Shown: positions 1-6,702, counted from the first letter of the stretch. The stretch: DNA of 9,850 bases from Nocardioidaceae bacterium (GCA_013696065.1 JACCZJ010000423.1:1-9850), one strand, 5' to 3'. Numbers and translations: made by a program. Notes: generated from the letters alone by a model not told the origin.

Positions 1-361
1 CGCGCCAGGTCGGCGGGAGGCCGAGGATCGACGTGCAGCTGTCCGGCGACTTCGATGAACTCAGCCCTGCCGTGGAAGTCGCCCTCTACCGGATCGCCCA
101 GGAGTCGGTCACCAACGCGGTGCGCCACGCCCGCCACGCGACCCGGATCACCGTCGATGTCGTAGACGAGGGCGAGCAGGTGCGCCTGATCGTTCGCGAC
201 GACGGCGATGCCGCCACGGCCGCTCAAACCTCGTCGGGTTATGCCTCGTCGGCATGGCTGAACGGGCGACGCTGCTTGGCGGCACCCTTCGGGCCGGCCC
301 CGGTCCCGGCAGGGGCTGGACGGTCGACGTCGTGTTCCCCAGAGCCAGCGCCGAGGCATGA
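1..361 (+). pseudogene. Histidine kinase, C-terminal ATPase domain, partial and frameshifted
   Basis: This is the 3' end of a NarL-family sensor kinase gene whose start lies left of the window. The frame from base 3 gives the HATPase_c N box (RIAQESVTNAVRHARHA) and a G1-type box (VRDDGDAAT). The G2 box that should follow (GLVGMAERATLLGG) is in another frame. Codons run to TAT at 240-242 and resume at CTC 245-247, with only two bases between, so one G is missing near 243. After the shift the protein ends normally at TGA 359-361, overlapping the next ATG as ATGA. Unshifted, translation would run on to 506 with an arginine-rich nonsense tail and lose the G2 box, so ATP binding should fail. The cause is either a genuine mutation or a one-base sequence error. 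The partner is the response regulator just downstream. Confidence 0.85.
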
Positions 362-1014
362 CCATCCGCGTGCTCGTCGCCGACGACCAGGACATCGTGC
401 GGGCCGGGCTCACCATGATCCTCGACGCTCAGCCGGACATCGAGGTCGTCGGCGAGGCTGCGAACGGCCGCGAAGCAGTGGCGCTCGCGCGCGAACTCCG
501 CCCTGACGTTTGCCTGTTCGACATACGCATGCCCGAGGTGGACGGTATCGAGGCCACCCGCCAGCTCGCCGGCCCTGAGGTCGACGACCCACTGGTCGTC
601 ATCGTGATCACCACCTTCGACCTCGACGAGTACGTGCATGGAGCCTTGAAGGCTGGCGCCCGTGGCTTCCTGCTCAAAGATGCCGGACCCGACCTGCTTA
701 TTCAGGCGATTCATGCCGCCGCCGAGGGCGACGCCCTCATCGCCCCGAGCATCACCGCACGGCTTCTCGCTGCCTTCGCTGCCACGCGTGTTGGCGAGCC
801 ACCAGCTCAACCCATCGAGCCGCTTACCAGTCGGGAAGAAGAGATCCTGATTCCAGTGGCTCAGGGCTGGACCAATCACGAGATCGCCGATGACATGCAC
901 ATCAGCATCAGCACCGTCAAGACTCACCTCGCCAGCCTCATGCGCAAGCTCAACGCGCGGAACCGCGTCGAGATCGCCATGTGGGCCCACGAGACCGGCC
1001 GCGTCAGGGGCTGA
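358..1014 (+). CDS. NarL/FixJ-type response regulator with LuxR HTH
   Basis: This is a cytoplasmic DNA-binding response regulator of 218 residues, the usual length for the family. The receiver domain (about 1-120) shows the acidic pair D9/D10, phospho-acceptor D55 in LFDIRMPEVDG, T85/T86, and K107 in GFLLKDAG. The C-terminal LuxR-type helix-turn-helix covers about 155-213 (LTSREEEIL, then STVKTHLASLMRKLNARNR). All catalytic positions are present, so the protein looks functional. Its ATG overlaps the kinase stop as ATGA, so it is probably translated by coupling; no strong Shine-Dalgarno is visible. If the kinase frameshift is real, the regulator is now without its cognate kinase. The target genes are unknown. 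What followed it originally has been replaced by gene remnants. Confidence 0.95.
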   Translation: MTIRVLVADDQDIVRAGLTMILDAQPDIEVVGEAANGREAVALARELRPDVCLFDIRMPEVDGIEATRQLAGPEVDDPLVVIVITTFDLDEYVHGALKAGARGFLLKDAGPDLLIQAIHAAAEGDALIAPSITARLLAAFAATRVGEPPAQPIEPLTSREEEILIPVAQGWTNHEIADDMHISISTVKTHLASLMRKLNARNRVEIAMWAHETGRVRG

Positions 1015-1104
1015 CCGCCTCGGGCCGAAAGCAGGGACGTTTCCCGTGGGTGTCAGGGCGGTTCCCAGCTGTCCCCGAGGGCTATCACCGGGAGGTGGAT
1101 CGAC

Positions 1105-1257
1105 ATGAAGACGGCCGTGTTTGGCCAAGGTACGTCGTTGCGAGCTTCAACTGAAGCCGAATCGCGGCCGGTCTTTGGAGTTGCGTCACGCGCTTTCCAA
1201 GGTCGGCAAGAGAGCGGTTCGGAGCCGTCACCGCCCACTTTGCCGAGTCCGTGTTAA
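1105..1257 (+). other. Short ORF with good ribosome site, possible gene-start remnant
   Basis: Between the response regulator stop and the antiporter remnant there is no recognisable gene. The one thing of note is an ATG at 1105 preceded, about 8 bases away, by GGGAGGTGG. It opens a 50-codon frame (MKTAVFGQGTSLRAS...) ending at TAA 1255-1257. The first residues could be the surviving start of a lost gene. The later part is rich in P, S, R and E, like random high-GC sequence. I recognise no family. The frame ends over the 3' end of the antiporter remnant on the other strand. Confidence 0.2.
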
Positions 1258-1557
1258 ATCTCGAGGCGGGAATCTTCCAGTTCGAGGTCGCGCTCGATGC
1301 GGTGCATCACGTGTTGCTGATCGAGCCGTCGTTGCGGAGCCGGATGATCGCGCCCCGCTGGGCTTCGATCAGCTCGCGCAACATGCGTTGGTAGGCGAGG
1401 GCTCGCTCCTCGTAGCCCTGTCTTCGTCGAGGCCGGCGCGCGTCGACAAGCGCCGGCGACGATACTCGTACAACCCTCGTAGTCGGTCGACTGTGTCATC
1501 GCGGGTCCAGTCCTCGGCGGCGAGCTCGTCGAGCCGCGCCAGGGCCGCGTTAGTCAC
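1254..1557 (-). pseudogene. Na+/H+ antiporter (CPA1 family), C-terminal remnant
   Basis: Read on the minus strand, this matches the cytoplasmic tail of actinobacterial monovalent cation/proton antiporters (CPA1, NhaP/YjcE-like). The start reads ALARLDELAAEDW and DDTVDRLRGLYEYRRRR. A second frame gives RALAYQRMLRELIEAQ and IIRLRNDGSIS. The end reads VMHRIERDLELEDSRLEI and stops at TAA 1256-1254. Joining them needs two frame changes: one near DEDRG/YEER and one just before the VMHR segment, where one base is missing. No membrane helices remain; the gene is cut off at about 1557, where an in-frame TGA precedes. Only about 100 of an expected 500 or more residues survive, so it cannot transport. 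The family call rests on remembered conservation of the C-terminal motif. Confidence 0.8.
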
Positions 1558-1859
1558 TCATTGACGTTGAGGAAAGCGAGATTCGATCGCGCGCCAAGGA
1601 GCTGTATGAGTCCTTGCAGACGCTTCTGTCCCTGCGAGACGACCTCGAGGTCTATCCTGGCCACTATGCGGGTTCAACCTGCGGTCGCGGCATGGACGGC
1701 AAGACGATCTCTACGATCGGCCGAGAGCGCCGCACCAACCTTGCACTCCAGCTGGACCAAGAGCAATTCCTCGATTATCAGCTAGCCAACACTCCTCCGC
1801 TTCCGGACGACTTCCACAACATAAAGAAGGCGAACGTCCAGAACAGTGCAAGCTCGTGA
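1554..1859 (+). pseudogene. MBL-fold metallo-hydrolase (persulfide-dioxygenase-like), C-terminal remnant
   Basis: The frame from 1554 (after a TAG at 1551) encodes about 101 residues that resemble the C-terminal third of metallo-beta-lactamase-fold hydrolases of the ETHE1/persulfide-dioxygenase type. Visible landmarks are RAKELYESL, the metal-ligand region LEVYPGHYAGS (His codon 1662-1664), CGRGMDGKTISTIGRERR, and the tail PPLPDDFHNIKKANV. The N-terminal half with the HxHxDH metal site is missing, so the product would be inactive. The left end coincides with the cut end of the antiporter remnant. The stop overlaps the GTG of the arsM remnant (GTGA), a sign that the two were once a coupled operon. 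The exact substrate of the ancestral enzyme cannot be told from this fragment. Confidence 0.75.
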
Positions 1860-2153
1860 CCGAGCGCACCCTCGGCGCGGACATCGTTAACCTCGTCGAT
1901 GTCGAGGCCCTTCGCGCGAGGTTCAGCACAAGTACCGCGAGGTAGCCGCGAATCCCTCGGCCCGAGTATCACTTCCACACCTGCCGCAGTCACGCGCTTC
2001 GTATGTCGCCGAGAAGGACTTACGAACATCGAGTTTCGCCAGGGATTCATCGAGGACCTTCCGGTCGAATCCGAATGGGCCGGCGTCGTGATCTCTAACG
2101 GCGTCATCAACGCGTGCCTGAATCGGAGAATCGATTGCCTCGGACTGTATTGA
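1856..2153 (+). pseudogene. arsM: Arsenite methyltransferase ArsM remnant, frameshifted and internally deleted
   Basis: ArsM is an SAM-dependent methyltransferase that methylates As(III). The remnant starts at GTG 1856 (overlapping the hydrolase stop) with TLGADIVNLVDVEALRA. It loses one base near 1919, continues as VQHKYREVAANPS, gains one base near 1960, and continues as EYHFHTCRSHALR, the typical ArsM N-terminus. It then jumps at about 2000 to RREGLTNIEFRQGFIEDLPVE and VVISNGVIN, which in intact ArsM lies far downstream, past the SAM-binding GxGxG region. That motif and the catalytic cysteines between and after are gone. The frame ends at TGA 2151-2153, soon after the VVISNGVIN motif. Intact relatives are roughly 270 residues, and here about 100 remain. 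The identification is good and loss of function is certain. Confidence 0.8.
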
Positions 2154-2220
2154 CCGTTACGTTCCGGGGCGCTCGGGTCGACTTCGCCGCGTCCCATATC
2201 ATGATCCGCTCACGCTGCTG

Positions 2221-4677
2221 TCAGTGGTAGGCGAGGGCTTCGCGGACAGTGAGGCGCGAGGCGCGGCTCGCCGCCGTATCGGTCGCGAGTACGGCCCCGA
2301 GAAGGACGAGTGCGAACCAGATGCCGACGGAGGGCAGCGACATCCTGAATGGCAACGGCGCCGAAAAGAAGAGGTTGCCCAGCCCGGCGCCGAGGGCGGC
2401 CGTGAGTGCCAACGCCGGAAGGACCGCCACCACGCAGCTGGTGACCGCGAGGAAGATGCCCTCGGCGACGACGATGCGGCGAACGGTCTTAGGCAGTGCT
2501 CCGATCGAGTGCATCACCCCGAACTCGCGAGTCCGATCCAGCACATTGGCACTCATCGTCGATGCCAGGCCGATAATTCCAACCACCCCTAAAGGGATGG
2601 CGACGCCCAGCAAGATCAGGACGACCGGACCCAGATGACCCTCCGAGATGGCCTCACTACGGCTGATCGAAGCCACGGAGTCCACCTCCATTCCGGCGTC
2701 CGTCAGGCTAGCTTCAACAGCGGCAGCAGCCTCTTGCCGCGTCCGCTCATCGTGGTCGATGGTGAAGATGCGCAATTGATTGACGCTTTCTGGCTGCCCC
2801 ATAGCGTCGGCGAACCCCTCGGTCGTGGTGTACACCCCGCCACCACCACCCCCCCTTTCCTGGGCTAGCCCAACGACACGCCAACTGGTCGTCTTTCCGC
2901 CGATGAGTAGTTGCACCGTTTCACCGGCATGGACGTCCGGAACGGTGTTCTTGCGGGTTACCTGATTGAGCACCACCGCTCCGGTTTCGCCCGGTTCGAG
3001 CCAGCGGCCTTCCAACAGCTTGGGAGGCGCGAACGTCGTGGCATCAGCGGGAAGCGCGGTCACCGCGACCCGACCGTGTCCCTGGTCGGGATAGGTTCGC
3101 GTGACGGGGATCTGTCCGGGCCCCGCGACGCCGGCCGGTGCGATGGTGAAGCTTTCGATCCGAGTGACGTTCGCCACCCGGTCCAGGACGCTCTCAACCT
3201 GGTCGGCCGTCGTCGGGGCTGCCAGTTGCACGTCGACGTCCCAAGTGCGCTGGTCCCTTTGCTCTTCCGCAACCGCCTCCACGCCGGTGCTTAGAGACAT
3301 CCCCGCGACGAAGACCGTGCCCGCGGTCGCGAGTAGACTCACAGACAGCACGAAGCGGGCCGGACTCCGGACGGTGTTTCGCAGCGCCATGAGTAGGCCA
3401 CGATCGACGCGGTTCATACGACCTAGGCGCGCCAGGACGCCCGCCGCACTGCTTGGTTTTGAGCCAAGGCCACGATGGTCGATCGCCGCGCGAACCGTGG
3501 TGCGGCTCGCCTTGACGAGCGGTATCAGGGTCATCAACGGCGGCAGCCCGAGGCCGACAGCGATGATCACCGCGTATGTCCACCATGGGGGCGCCAGGCT
3601 CTCGGGCTGTACGCCGAGGAATCCCAAGAAATTCGTGACGGCAAGCCGACCGAGGGCGACCGCGGGGCCGAGCGCGAGAGCTGTGGCCGCGAGGGCGACA
3701 AGGAACGTCATCGCCAAGTAAAGCCGCGCGATTCGGCCGGACGCCGCACCGATCGCTTTCAGGATGCCGATCTGGGGTATCTGCTGGATGAACAGATTGT
3801 TAAGCATGGTCGCGACGAGGATTGTGCTGAGAAGCAGGGCGGCCGCGCCACCCGCCAGCAGCGAGCCGAGCAAGGTGTCGGCTTGCCATTGGTGGGGGTG
3901 GGTATAAGGCGTGGGTACCTGGATCTCACGGATCGTGAGACCGCGTTCGCGCTCTAGCCACTTACCGACCTCGCTGGCGACGGTCACGACTGCATCACGG
4001 TCTCGGCTCGGCGTGGGCTGGCCATCGTCGGCGACCTGGATCTTCAACTGATCCAACTGGGCGCGACCGTCCGACGCCGTGATGGACGCGGTGGACATAT
4101 AAGCCCGGGCCGTTTGTTCCTGAGGCGACGGCGACAGGCTTGGGTCATAGACGGTATCCGCGACACGCAGCCGCGCAGTTTCCCCGCCCGGTGCCTCAAA
4201 GGTCAGTGTGTCGCCGACCATGGCGCCCAACAGGGAGAGCGAGTCCCCTCCTACGAAGATCTCCCCGGGAGACGGCGGCCAGCCGCGCTCCTCCATGAAA
4301 AACCTCGCCACGCGCATCGGGTCGTCGGGCGCCGCCACGAAGACCTGCACTGGGATCTCGCTCGTTTCGCCGTTGACGGCGACGTCAGTTGTGTACTGCG
4401 TACGGCCGGCCGCTTCGAGCACTCCGGGTTGCCGACGCACCTCGGCCGCTATCGTCGCGATCTGTTCCGCGTCGATGGGTTCGTCGAGCAGGATGGTCGC
4501 CGACGCCGGCCGCGTGCTCATGTACGCGCTGCGTGTCTCCCTTGCGCTGGCGGCCCAGGCCAACAGCACGGCGCCGACCGCCGTCAGGGTGACGGCGATG
4601 GCGACGGTCATCATCAGAAACCGGGACCAGCTCGCCCAGAGGTCTCGGCGCAACTTGATGGTCAGCATGCCGCTCAC
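2221..4677 (-). CDS. ABC transporter permease, FtsX/MacB type, double FtsX domain
   Basis: This 818-residue inner-membrane permease is usual for the large actinobacterial FtsX-like permeases. A signal-anchor helix spans about 20-44, followed by a MacB-PCD-like extracellular domain (about 50-265). The first FtsX block has helices near 268-292, 318-343 and 366-388. A second cycle has a helix at about 441-461, an extracellular domain (470-680), and helices near 683-709, 735-765 and 783-802. The cytoplasmic coupling segments QIPQIGILKAIGA (299-311) and DRTREFGVMHSIGA (714-727) are duplicated, as expected for two FtsX halves. The C-terminus (SRLTVREALAYH) is typical. A GGGGGG run at about 609-614 corresponds to a C7 tract at 2849-2855. 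The start is GTG 4677, overlapping the ATPase stop (GTGA); an ATG three codons in is the alternative. The substrate is unknown: lipid, peptide or drug efflux are all possible. Confidence 0.92.
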   Translation of the reverse strand: MSGMLTIKLRRDLWASWSRFLMMTVAIAVTLTAVGAVLLAWAASARETRSAYMSTRPASATILLDEPIDAEQIATIAAEVRRQPGVLEAAGRTQYTTDVAVNGETSEIPVQVFVAAPDDPMRVARFFMEERGWPPSPGEIFVGGDSLSLLGAMVGDTLTFEAPGGETARLRVADTVYDPSLSPSPQEQTARAYMSTASITASDGRAQLDQLKIQVADDGQPTPSRDRDAVVTVASEVGKWLERERGLTIREIQVPTPYTHPHQWQADTLLGSLLAGGAAALLLSTILVATMLNNLFIQQIPQIGILKAIGAASGRIARLYLAMTFLVALAATALALGPAVALGRLAVTNFLGFLGVQPESLAPPWWTYAVIIAVGLGLPPLMTLIPLVKASRTTVRAAIDHRGLGSKPSSAAGVLARLGRMNRVDRGLLMALRNTVRSPARFVLSVSLLATAGTVFVAGMSLSTGVEAVAEEQRDQRTWDVDVQLAAPTTADQVESVLDRVANVTRIESFTIAPAGVAGPGQIPVTRTYPDQGHGRVAVTALPADATTFAPPKLLEGRWLEPGETGAVVLNQVTRKNTVPDVHAGETVQLLIGGKTTSWRVVGLAQERGGGGGGVYTTTEGFADAMGQPESVNQLRIFTIDHDERTRQEAAAAVEASLTDAGMEVDSVASISRSEAISEGHLGPVVLILLGVAIPLGVVGIIGLASTMSANVLDRTREFGVMHSIGALPKTVRRIVVAEGIFLAVTSCVVAVLPALALTAALGAGLGNLFFSAPLPFRMSLPSVGIWFALVLLGAVLATDTAASRASRLTVREALAYH

Positions 4678-5378
4678 GACGACACCGGCGCCAACCCGCT
4701 CTTGTCTGTGACGATGCGGCCATCGACGAGCGTTACCTCACGACTAACGATTGACCTGATGTCGCGTTCATGAGTGACCACGACGATGGTCTGCCCGCCG
4801 ACGTTCAGATCGGCGAACAGCTTCAACATTGCGGAGGCGGTAGTCGAGTCGAGGTTCCCGGTCGGCTCATCGGCCAGAAGGATCGGCGGGTCGTTGGCCA
4901 ACGCGCGTGCGATCGCAGCGCGCTGCTGCTGGCCTCCGGAAAGCGTAGCCGGCACCTTATCGGCCTGATCACCCACACGCACCCGATCCAACAATTCCTG
5001 GGCTCGAGGTCGCCGGTCGGCGACAGGAATCTTCTTGGCGAAGTCCATCGGGAGCATTACGTTCTCGATAACCGTCAATGTGGGCAGCAGCTGGAAGAAC
5101 TGGAAAACCAACCCCACGTTCTGTCCCCGCCAGGAGGCGAGTCCGGATTCCGACAGCGAGCCGAGATCGGCCCCCGCTACGCAAGCAGTTCCTGAGGTCG
5201 GCCGATCGATACCCCCGAGCAGATTCAGCAAAGTGGTCTTACCGCTACCCGACCGACCTACGATCGCCACGAACTCGCCGTATTCGATATCGAGGCTGAG
5301 GTGATCAACCGCGATCACCTCCCCGGAGCTCAATGGATACCTCTTCACGGCGTCGCTGACCTGTATCGCCTGTTCCAA
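4674..5378 (-). CDS. ABC transporter ATP-binding protein, LolD/MacB class
   Basis: This 234-residue cytoplasmic nucleotide-binding subunit powers the permease encoded next. All motifs are intact: Walker A GRSGSGKTT (41-49), Q-loop Q93 in LVFQFFQLLPTLTVIENV, signature LSGGQQQR (146-153), Walker B ILLADEP (166-172) with catalytic E171, D-loop GNLD (174-177), and switch H203 in VVVTHERD. The FQFFQLLPTLTV pattern is characteristic of the LolD/MacB/FtsE-like class that pairs with FtsX-type permeases. The start is a TTG at 5378. No ATG or GTG is available in frame before an upstream TGA, and a GAGAGG ribosome site lies about 9 bases ahead. The small membrane protein gene ends 25 bases upstream. The stop overlaps the permease GTG, so the two are translationally coupled. 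Confidence 0.95.
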   Translation of the reverse strand: MEQAIQVSDAVKRYPLSSGEVIAVDHLSLDIEYGEFVAIVGRSGSGKTTLLNLLGGIDRPTSGTACVAGADLGSLSESGLASWRGQNVGLVFQFFQLLPTLTVIENVMLPMDFAKKIPVADRRPRAQELLDRVRVGDQADKVPATLSGGQQQRAAIARALANDPPILLADEPTGNLDSTTASAMLKLFADLNVGGQTIVVVTHERDIRSIVSREVTLVDGRIVTDKSGLAPVSS

Positions 5379-5403
5379 AGCGGCTACCTCTCAATGGGAT
5401 GGG

Positions 5404-5556
5404 TCAAGAGTGACGGCCGGGTCCGTGGCCACCGCCACCAGCCATTGCCATGACCACCACCAAGAGAACCAGAACGAGAACGATGATCACGACCGCTTTC
5501 ACCACGCGTCTGCGGGCGTCGGGCTTCGATTCCGGGGCGCGGGACGGGCCGCCCAT
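5404..5556 (-). CDS. Small single-pass membrane protein, first gene of ABC operon
   Basis: This 50-residue protein starts at ATG 5556 with a GAGGAGG ribosome site 6 bases ahead and stops at TGA 5406-5404. The N-terminal 20 residues are hydrophilic and basic (MGGPSRAPESKPDARRR). A strongly hydrophobic helix follows at about 19-38 (VVKAVVIIVLVLVLLVVVMA). A short glycine/histidine tail ends it (GGGGHGPGRHS). The positive-inside rule predicts the N-terminus inside and the Gly/His tail outside. It is the first gene after the promoter and lies 25 bases ahead of the ABC ATPase, so it is almost surely co-transcribed. I recall similar small proteins in other TetR-ABC loci, but no function is established. 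It may be an accessory subunit of the transporter. Confidence 0.8.
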   Translation of the reverse strand: MGGPSRAPESKPDARRRVVKAVVIIVLVLVLLVVVMAMAGGGGHGPGRHS

Positions 5557-5592
5557 GTTGGCCTCCTCACTCGGGGGGATCCGTGAGAAACT

Positions 5593-5621
5593 AGTTTATG
5601 GAGACATAGTGTCTCTGTCAA
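5593..5621 (-). promoter_or_regulatory. Sigma70-type promoter of the ABC operon
   Basis: On the minus strand a perfect TTGACA (5621-5616) is followed by a 17-base spacer (5615-5599) and TAAACT (5598-5593) as -10 box. Transcription should begin at about 5586. This leaves an untranslated leader of some 30 bases before the small membrane protein ATG at 5556. The spacing and hexamers are close to consensus, so the unrepressed promoter should be strong. The spacer contains a perfect palindrome, described separately, which makes it a good repressor target. Confidence 0.8.
5601..5615. promoter_or_regulatory. Palindromic operator, likely TetR site
   Basis: GAGACA (5601-5606), TAG, TGTCTC (5610-5615): perfect 6-bp arms around a 3-bp centre. 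It lies wholly within the -35/-10 spacer of the minus-strand promoter and about 48 bases upstream of the tetR start. A bound repressor would block RNA polymerase directly. A related half-site, TGTTTCCAT (5629-5637), is an 8-of-9 inverted match to ATGGAGACA (5598-5606) and may be part of a second, weaker site toward tetR. Confidence 0.7.
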
Positions 5622-5650
5622 ATCAACCTGTTTCCATAGAGGACGTTGCG

Positions 5651-5656
5651 TATACT
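5651..5656 (+). promoter_or_regulatory. Possible -10 box for tetR, giving a near-leaderless transcript
   Basis: TATACT matches the -10 consensus well and ends 6 bases before the likely GTG start of tetR at 5663. Transcription from it would begin at or next to the start codon, so the mRNA could be leaderless, which is common in actinobacteria. No convincing -35 hexamer is seen at the right distance; the half-site TGTTTCCAT (5629-5637) occupies that place. Alternatively, GGGAGG at 5658-5663 could serve as a ribosome site for a start further in. Confidence 0.4.
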
Positions 5657-5662
5657 TGGGAG

Positions 5663-6277
5663 GTGCCGAAACTGTGGAACAAGACGATCGAGGCCCACCG
5701 CCGAGAGGTCCGCGGCGCGATCGTCAACACGACCGTGGGCCTGGTGGCCGAGCACGGGCTCCTGTCCGTATCGATGTCGCGCATTGCCGAAGAGACCGGC
5801 ATCGGACGGGCAACGCTGTACAAGTACTTCGCCGACGTCGAAACGATTCTGAGCGCTTGGCTCGAGCGCCACATCGACGCTCACCTCGCACATCTCGCCG
5901 AGGTGCGGGATCATGCGAGTAATGCCCGCGAGCGCCTCGCGGGAGTGTTGGAGGCTTACGCAGTCCACGCACACGAATCCCACGAGCACCGGGACAGCGA
6001 ACTCGTAGCGGTCCTTCATCGCGACAAGCAGATCGCTCGGCGAGAGCATCAGCTTCACGACATGCTCAGAGATCTGTTGAGCGAGGCCGCACAAACCGGC
6101 ATCGTTCGAGACGATGTCTCCCCTGCCGAGCTAGCGGGCTATTGCCTGCACGCGCTGGCGGCGGCAAGCACCTTGCCTTCCAAGGCCGCAGTTCGGCGAC
6201 TCGTCGCGGTCACGCTCGACGGCCTGCAACCGTCTGCGGGGCGTCTCGGGGGTGCTCAGACTGTCTCACCGAGGTGA
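5663..6277 (+). CDS. TetR-family transcriptional regulator
   Basis: From GTG 5663 this is a 204-residue TetR repressor, a normal length. The N-terminal HTH domain (about 12-60) shows AIVNTTVGLVAEHGLLSVSM, the recognition part RIAEETGIGRATLYKYF, and DVETILSAWLERH. The C-terminal ligand domain carries a histidine cluster (H102, H104, H107, H109 in VHAHESHEH). The frame is open upstream to 5450, but the promoter and palindrome lie inside that extension. MPKLWNKTIEAHRREVR is a natural TetR N-terminus, so 5663 is preferred. GGGAGG directly abuts the GTG, which is too close for a normal ribosome site. The gene is divergent from the ABC operon with a shared operator between them, so it most likely represses that operon and itself. 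The inducer is unknown. Tandem stem-loops follow the stop. Confidence 0.92.
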   Translation: MPKLWNKTIEAHRREVRGAIVNTTVGLVAEHGLLSVSMSRIAEETGIGRATLYKYFADVETILSAWLERHIDAHLAHLAEVRDHASNARERLAGVLEAYAVHAHESHEHRDSELVAVLHRDKQIARREHQLHDMLRDLLSEAAQTGIVRDDVSPAELAGYCLHALAAASTLPSKAAVRRLVAVTLDGLQPSAGRLGGAQTVSPR

Positions 6278-6300
6278 GGGCGAGCGTCGCGCGGCGCTCG
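6265..6300 (+). terminator. Two adjacent stem-loops at the end of tetR
   Basis: CTCACC (6265-6270), GA, GGTGAG (6273-6278) is a perfect palindrome across the tetR stop codon. It is followed at once by CGAGCG (6281-6286) and CGCTCG (6295-6300) with an 8-base loop. There is no T-tract, so this is at best a weak or non-canonical terminator of the kind proposed for high-GC bacteria. Confidence 0.35.
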
Positions 6301-6702
6301 AGTCCATTCACGAGTCCCGGGTGTGCGAACCGACCCTTCGCACTGGGATCCTCCGGAGCGCCGATCTTGGAGATCGCCGGTCCGCTGGAGGAAACCTCGT
6401 CGACATGGCGATGATACTCGCCGACGCACGACGACAAGGTTCGCTCGGAAGTGGTGGTCCCAGCGCCGACCGAGCAACCGCTCATTCGCCGCGCAAGGGC
6501 GAGAATACGGCGAGGGAAGGCCGCTAGGTCCGCGACACCCTGCGCGCGCTAAGTCGTCCCGGCCCGCCGCGATGTGCGACAGTCAAGTTTCGTTCCCTGC
6601 CAGTCGCGGGTGCCGGCTCGCTGCAAAGGTGTCTACGACAATGAGGTCGCTATGCGGTCGCAATCGCAGGGTGAGATGCTCTGAGGGTGGTTTCCCGGGG
6701 GG
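6278..6702. other. 425-base stretch without a supportable gene
   Basis: Apart from the stem-loops after tetR and the promoter at its right edge, I see no RNA gene, repeat or clear coding region. A minus-strand frame stopping at 6210 and open to 6485 reads EYHRHVDEVSSSGPAISKIG and then APEDPSAKGRFAHPGLVNGL. It has GC-rich third positions but no recognised family and no convincing ribosome site, and its end would overlap the 3' part of tetR. It could be another decayed gene tail or a chance frame in GC-rich DNA. Confidence 0.5.

Noticed and set aside
148..1128. Long minus-strand open frame of 326 codons opposite the two-component genes
   Set aside because: It is antisense to a clear response regulator with all conserved residues, and its translation is a low-complexity mirror of GC-rich codons without any family motif.
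1121..1564. Plus-strand open frame of 147 codons
   Set aside because: It is opposite the antiporter remnant, its translation is rich in R, S and A with no motif, and the minus strand explains the sequence better.
2842..2860. C-tract in the permease gene as a phase-variation site
   Set aside because: The run of seven C bases simply encodes part of a glycine stretch. The frame is intact, and such runs are common in GC-rich genes; there is no evidence for slippage.
2224..4773. Several plus-strand frames of 60-220 codons under the permease
   Set aside because: All lie opposite one continuous 818-residue permease with well-formed helices and motifs. They are high-GC shadows.
5450..5662. N-terminal extension of the TetR frame from 5450
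   Set aside because: The extension covers the small membrane protein gene, the ABC promoter and the operator, and its translation (TTKRTRTRTMITTAFTTRLR) is unlike a TetR N-terminus.
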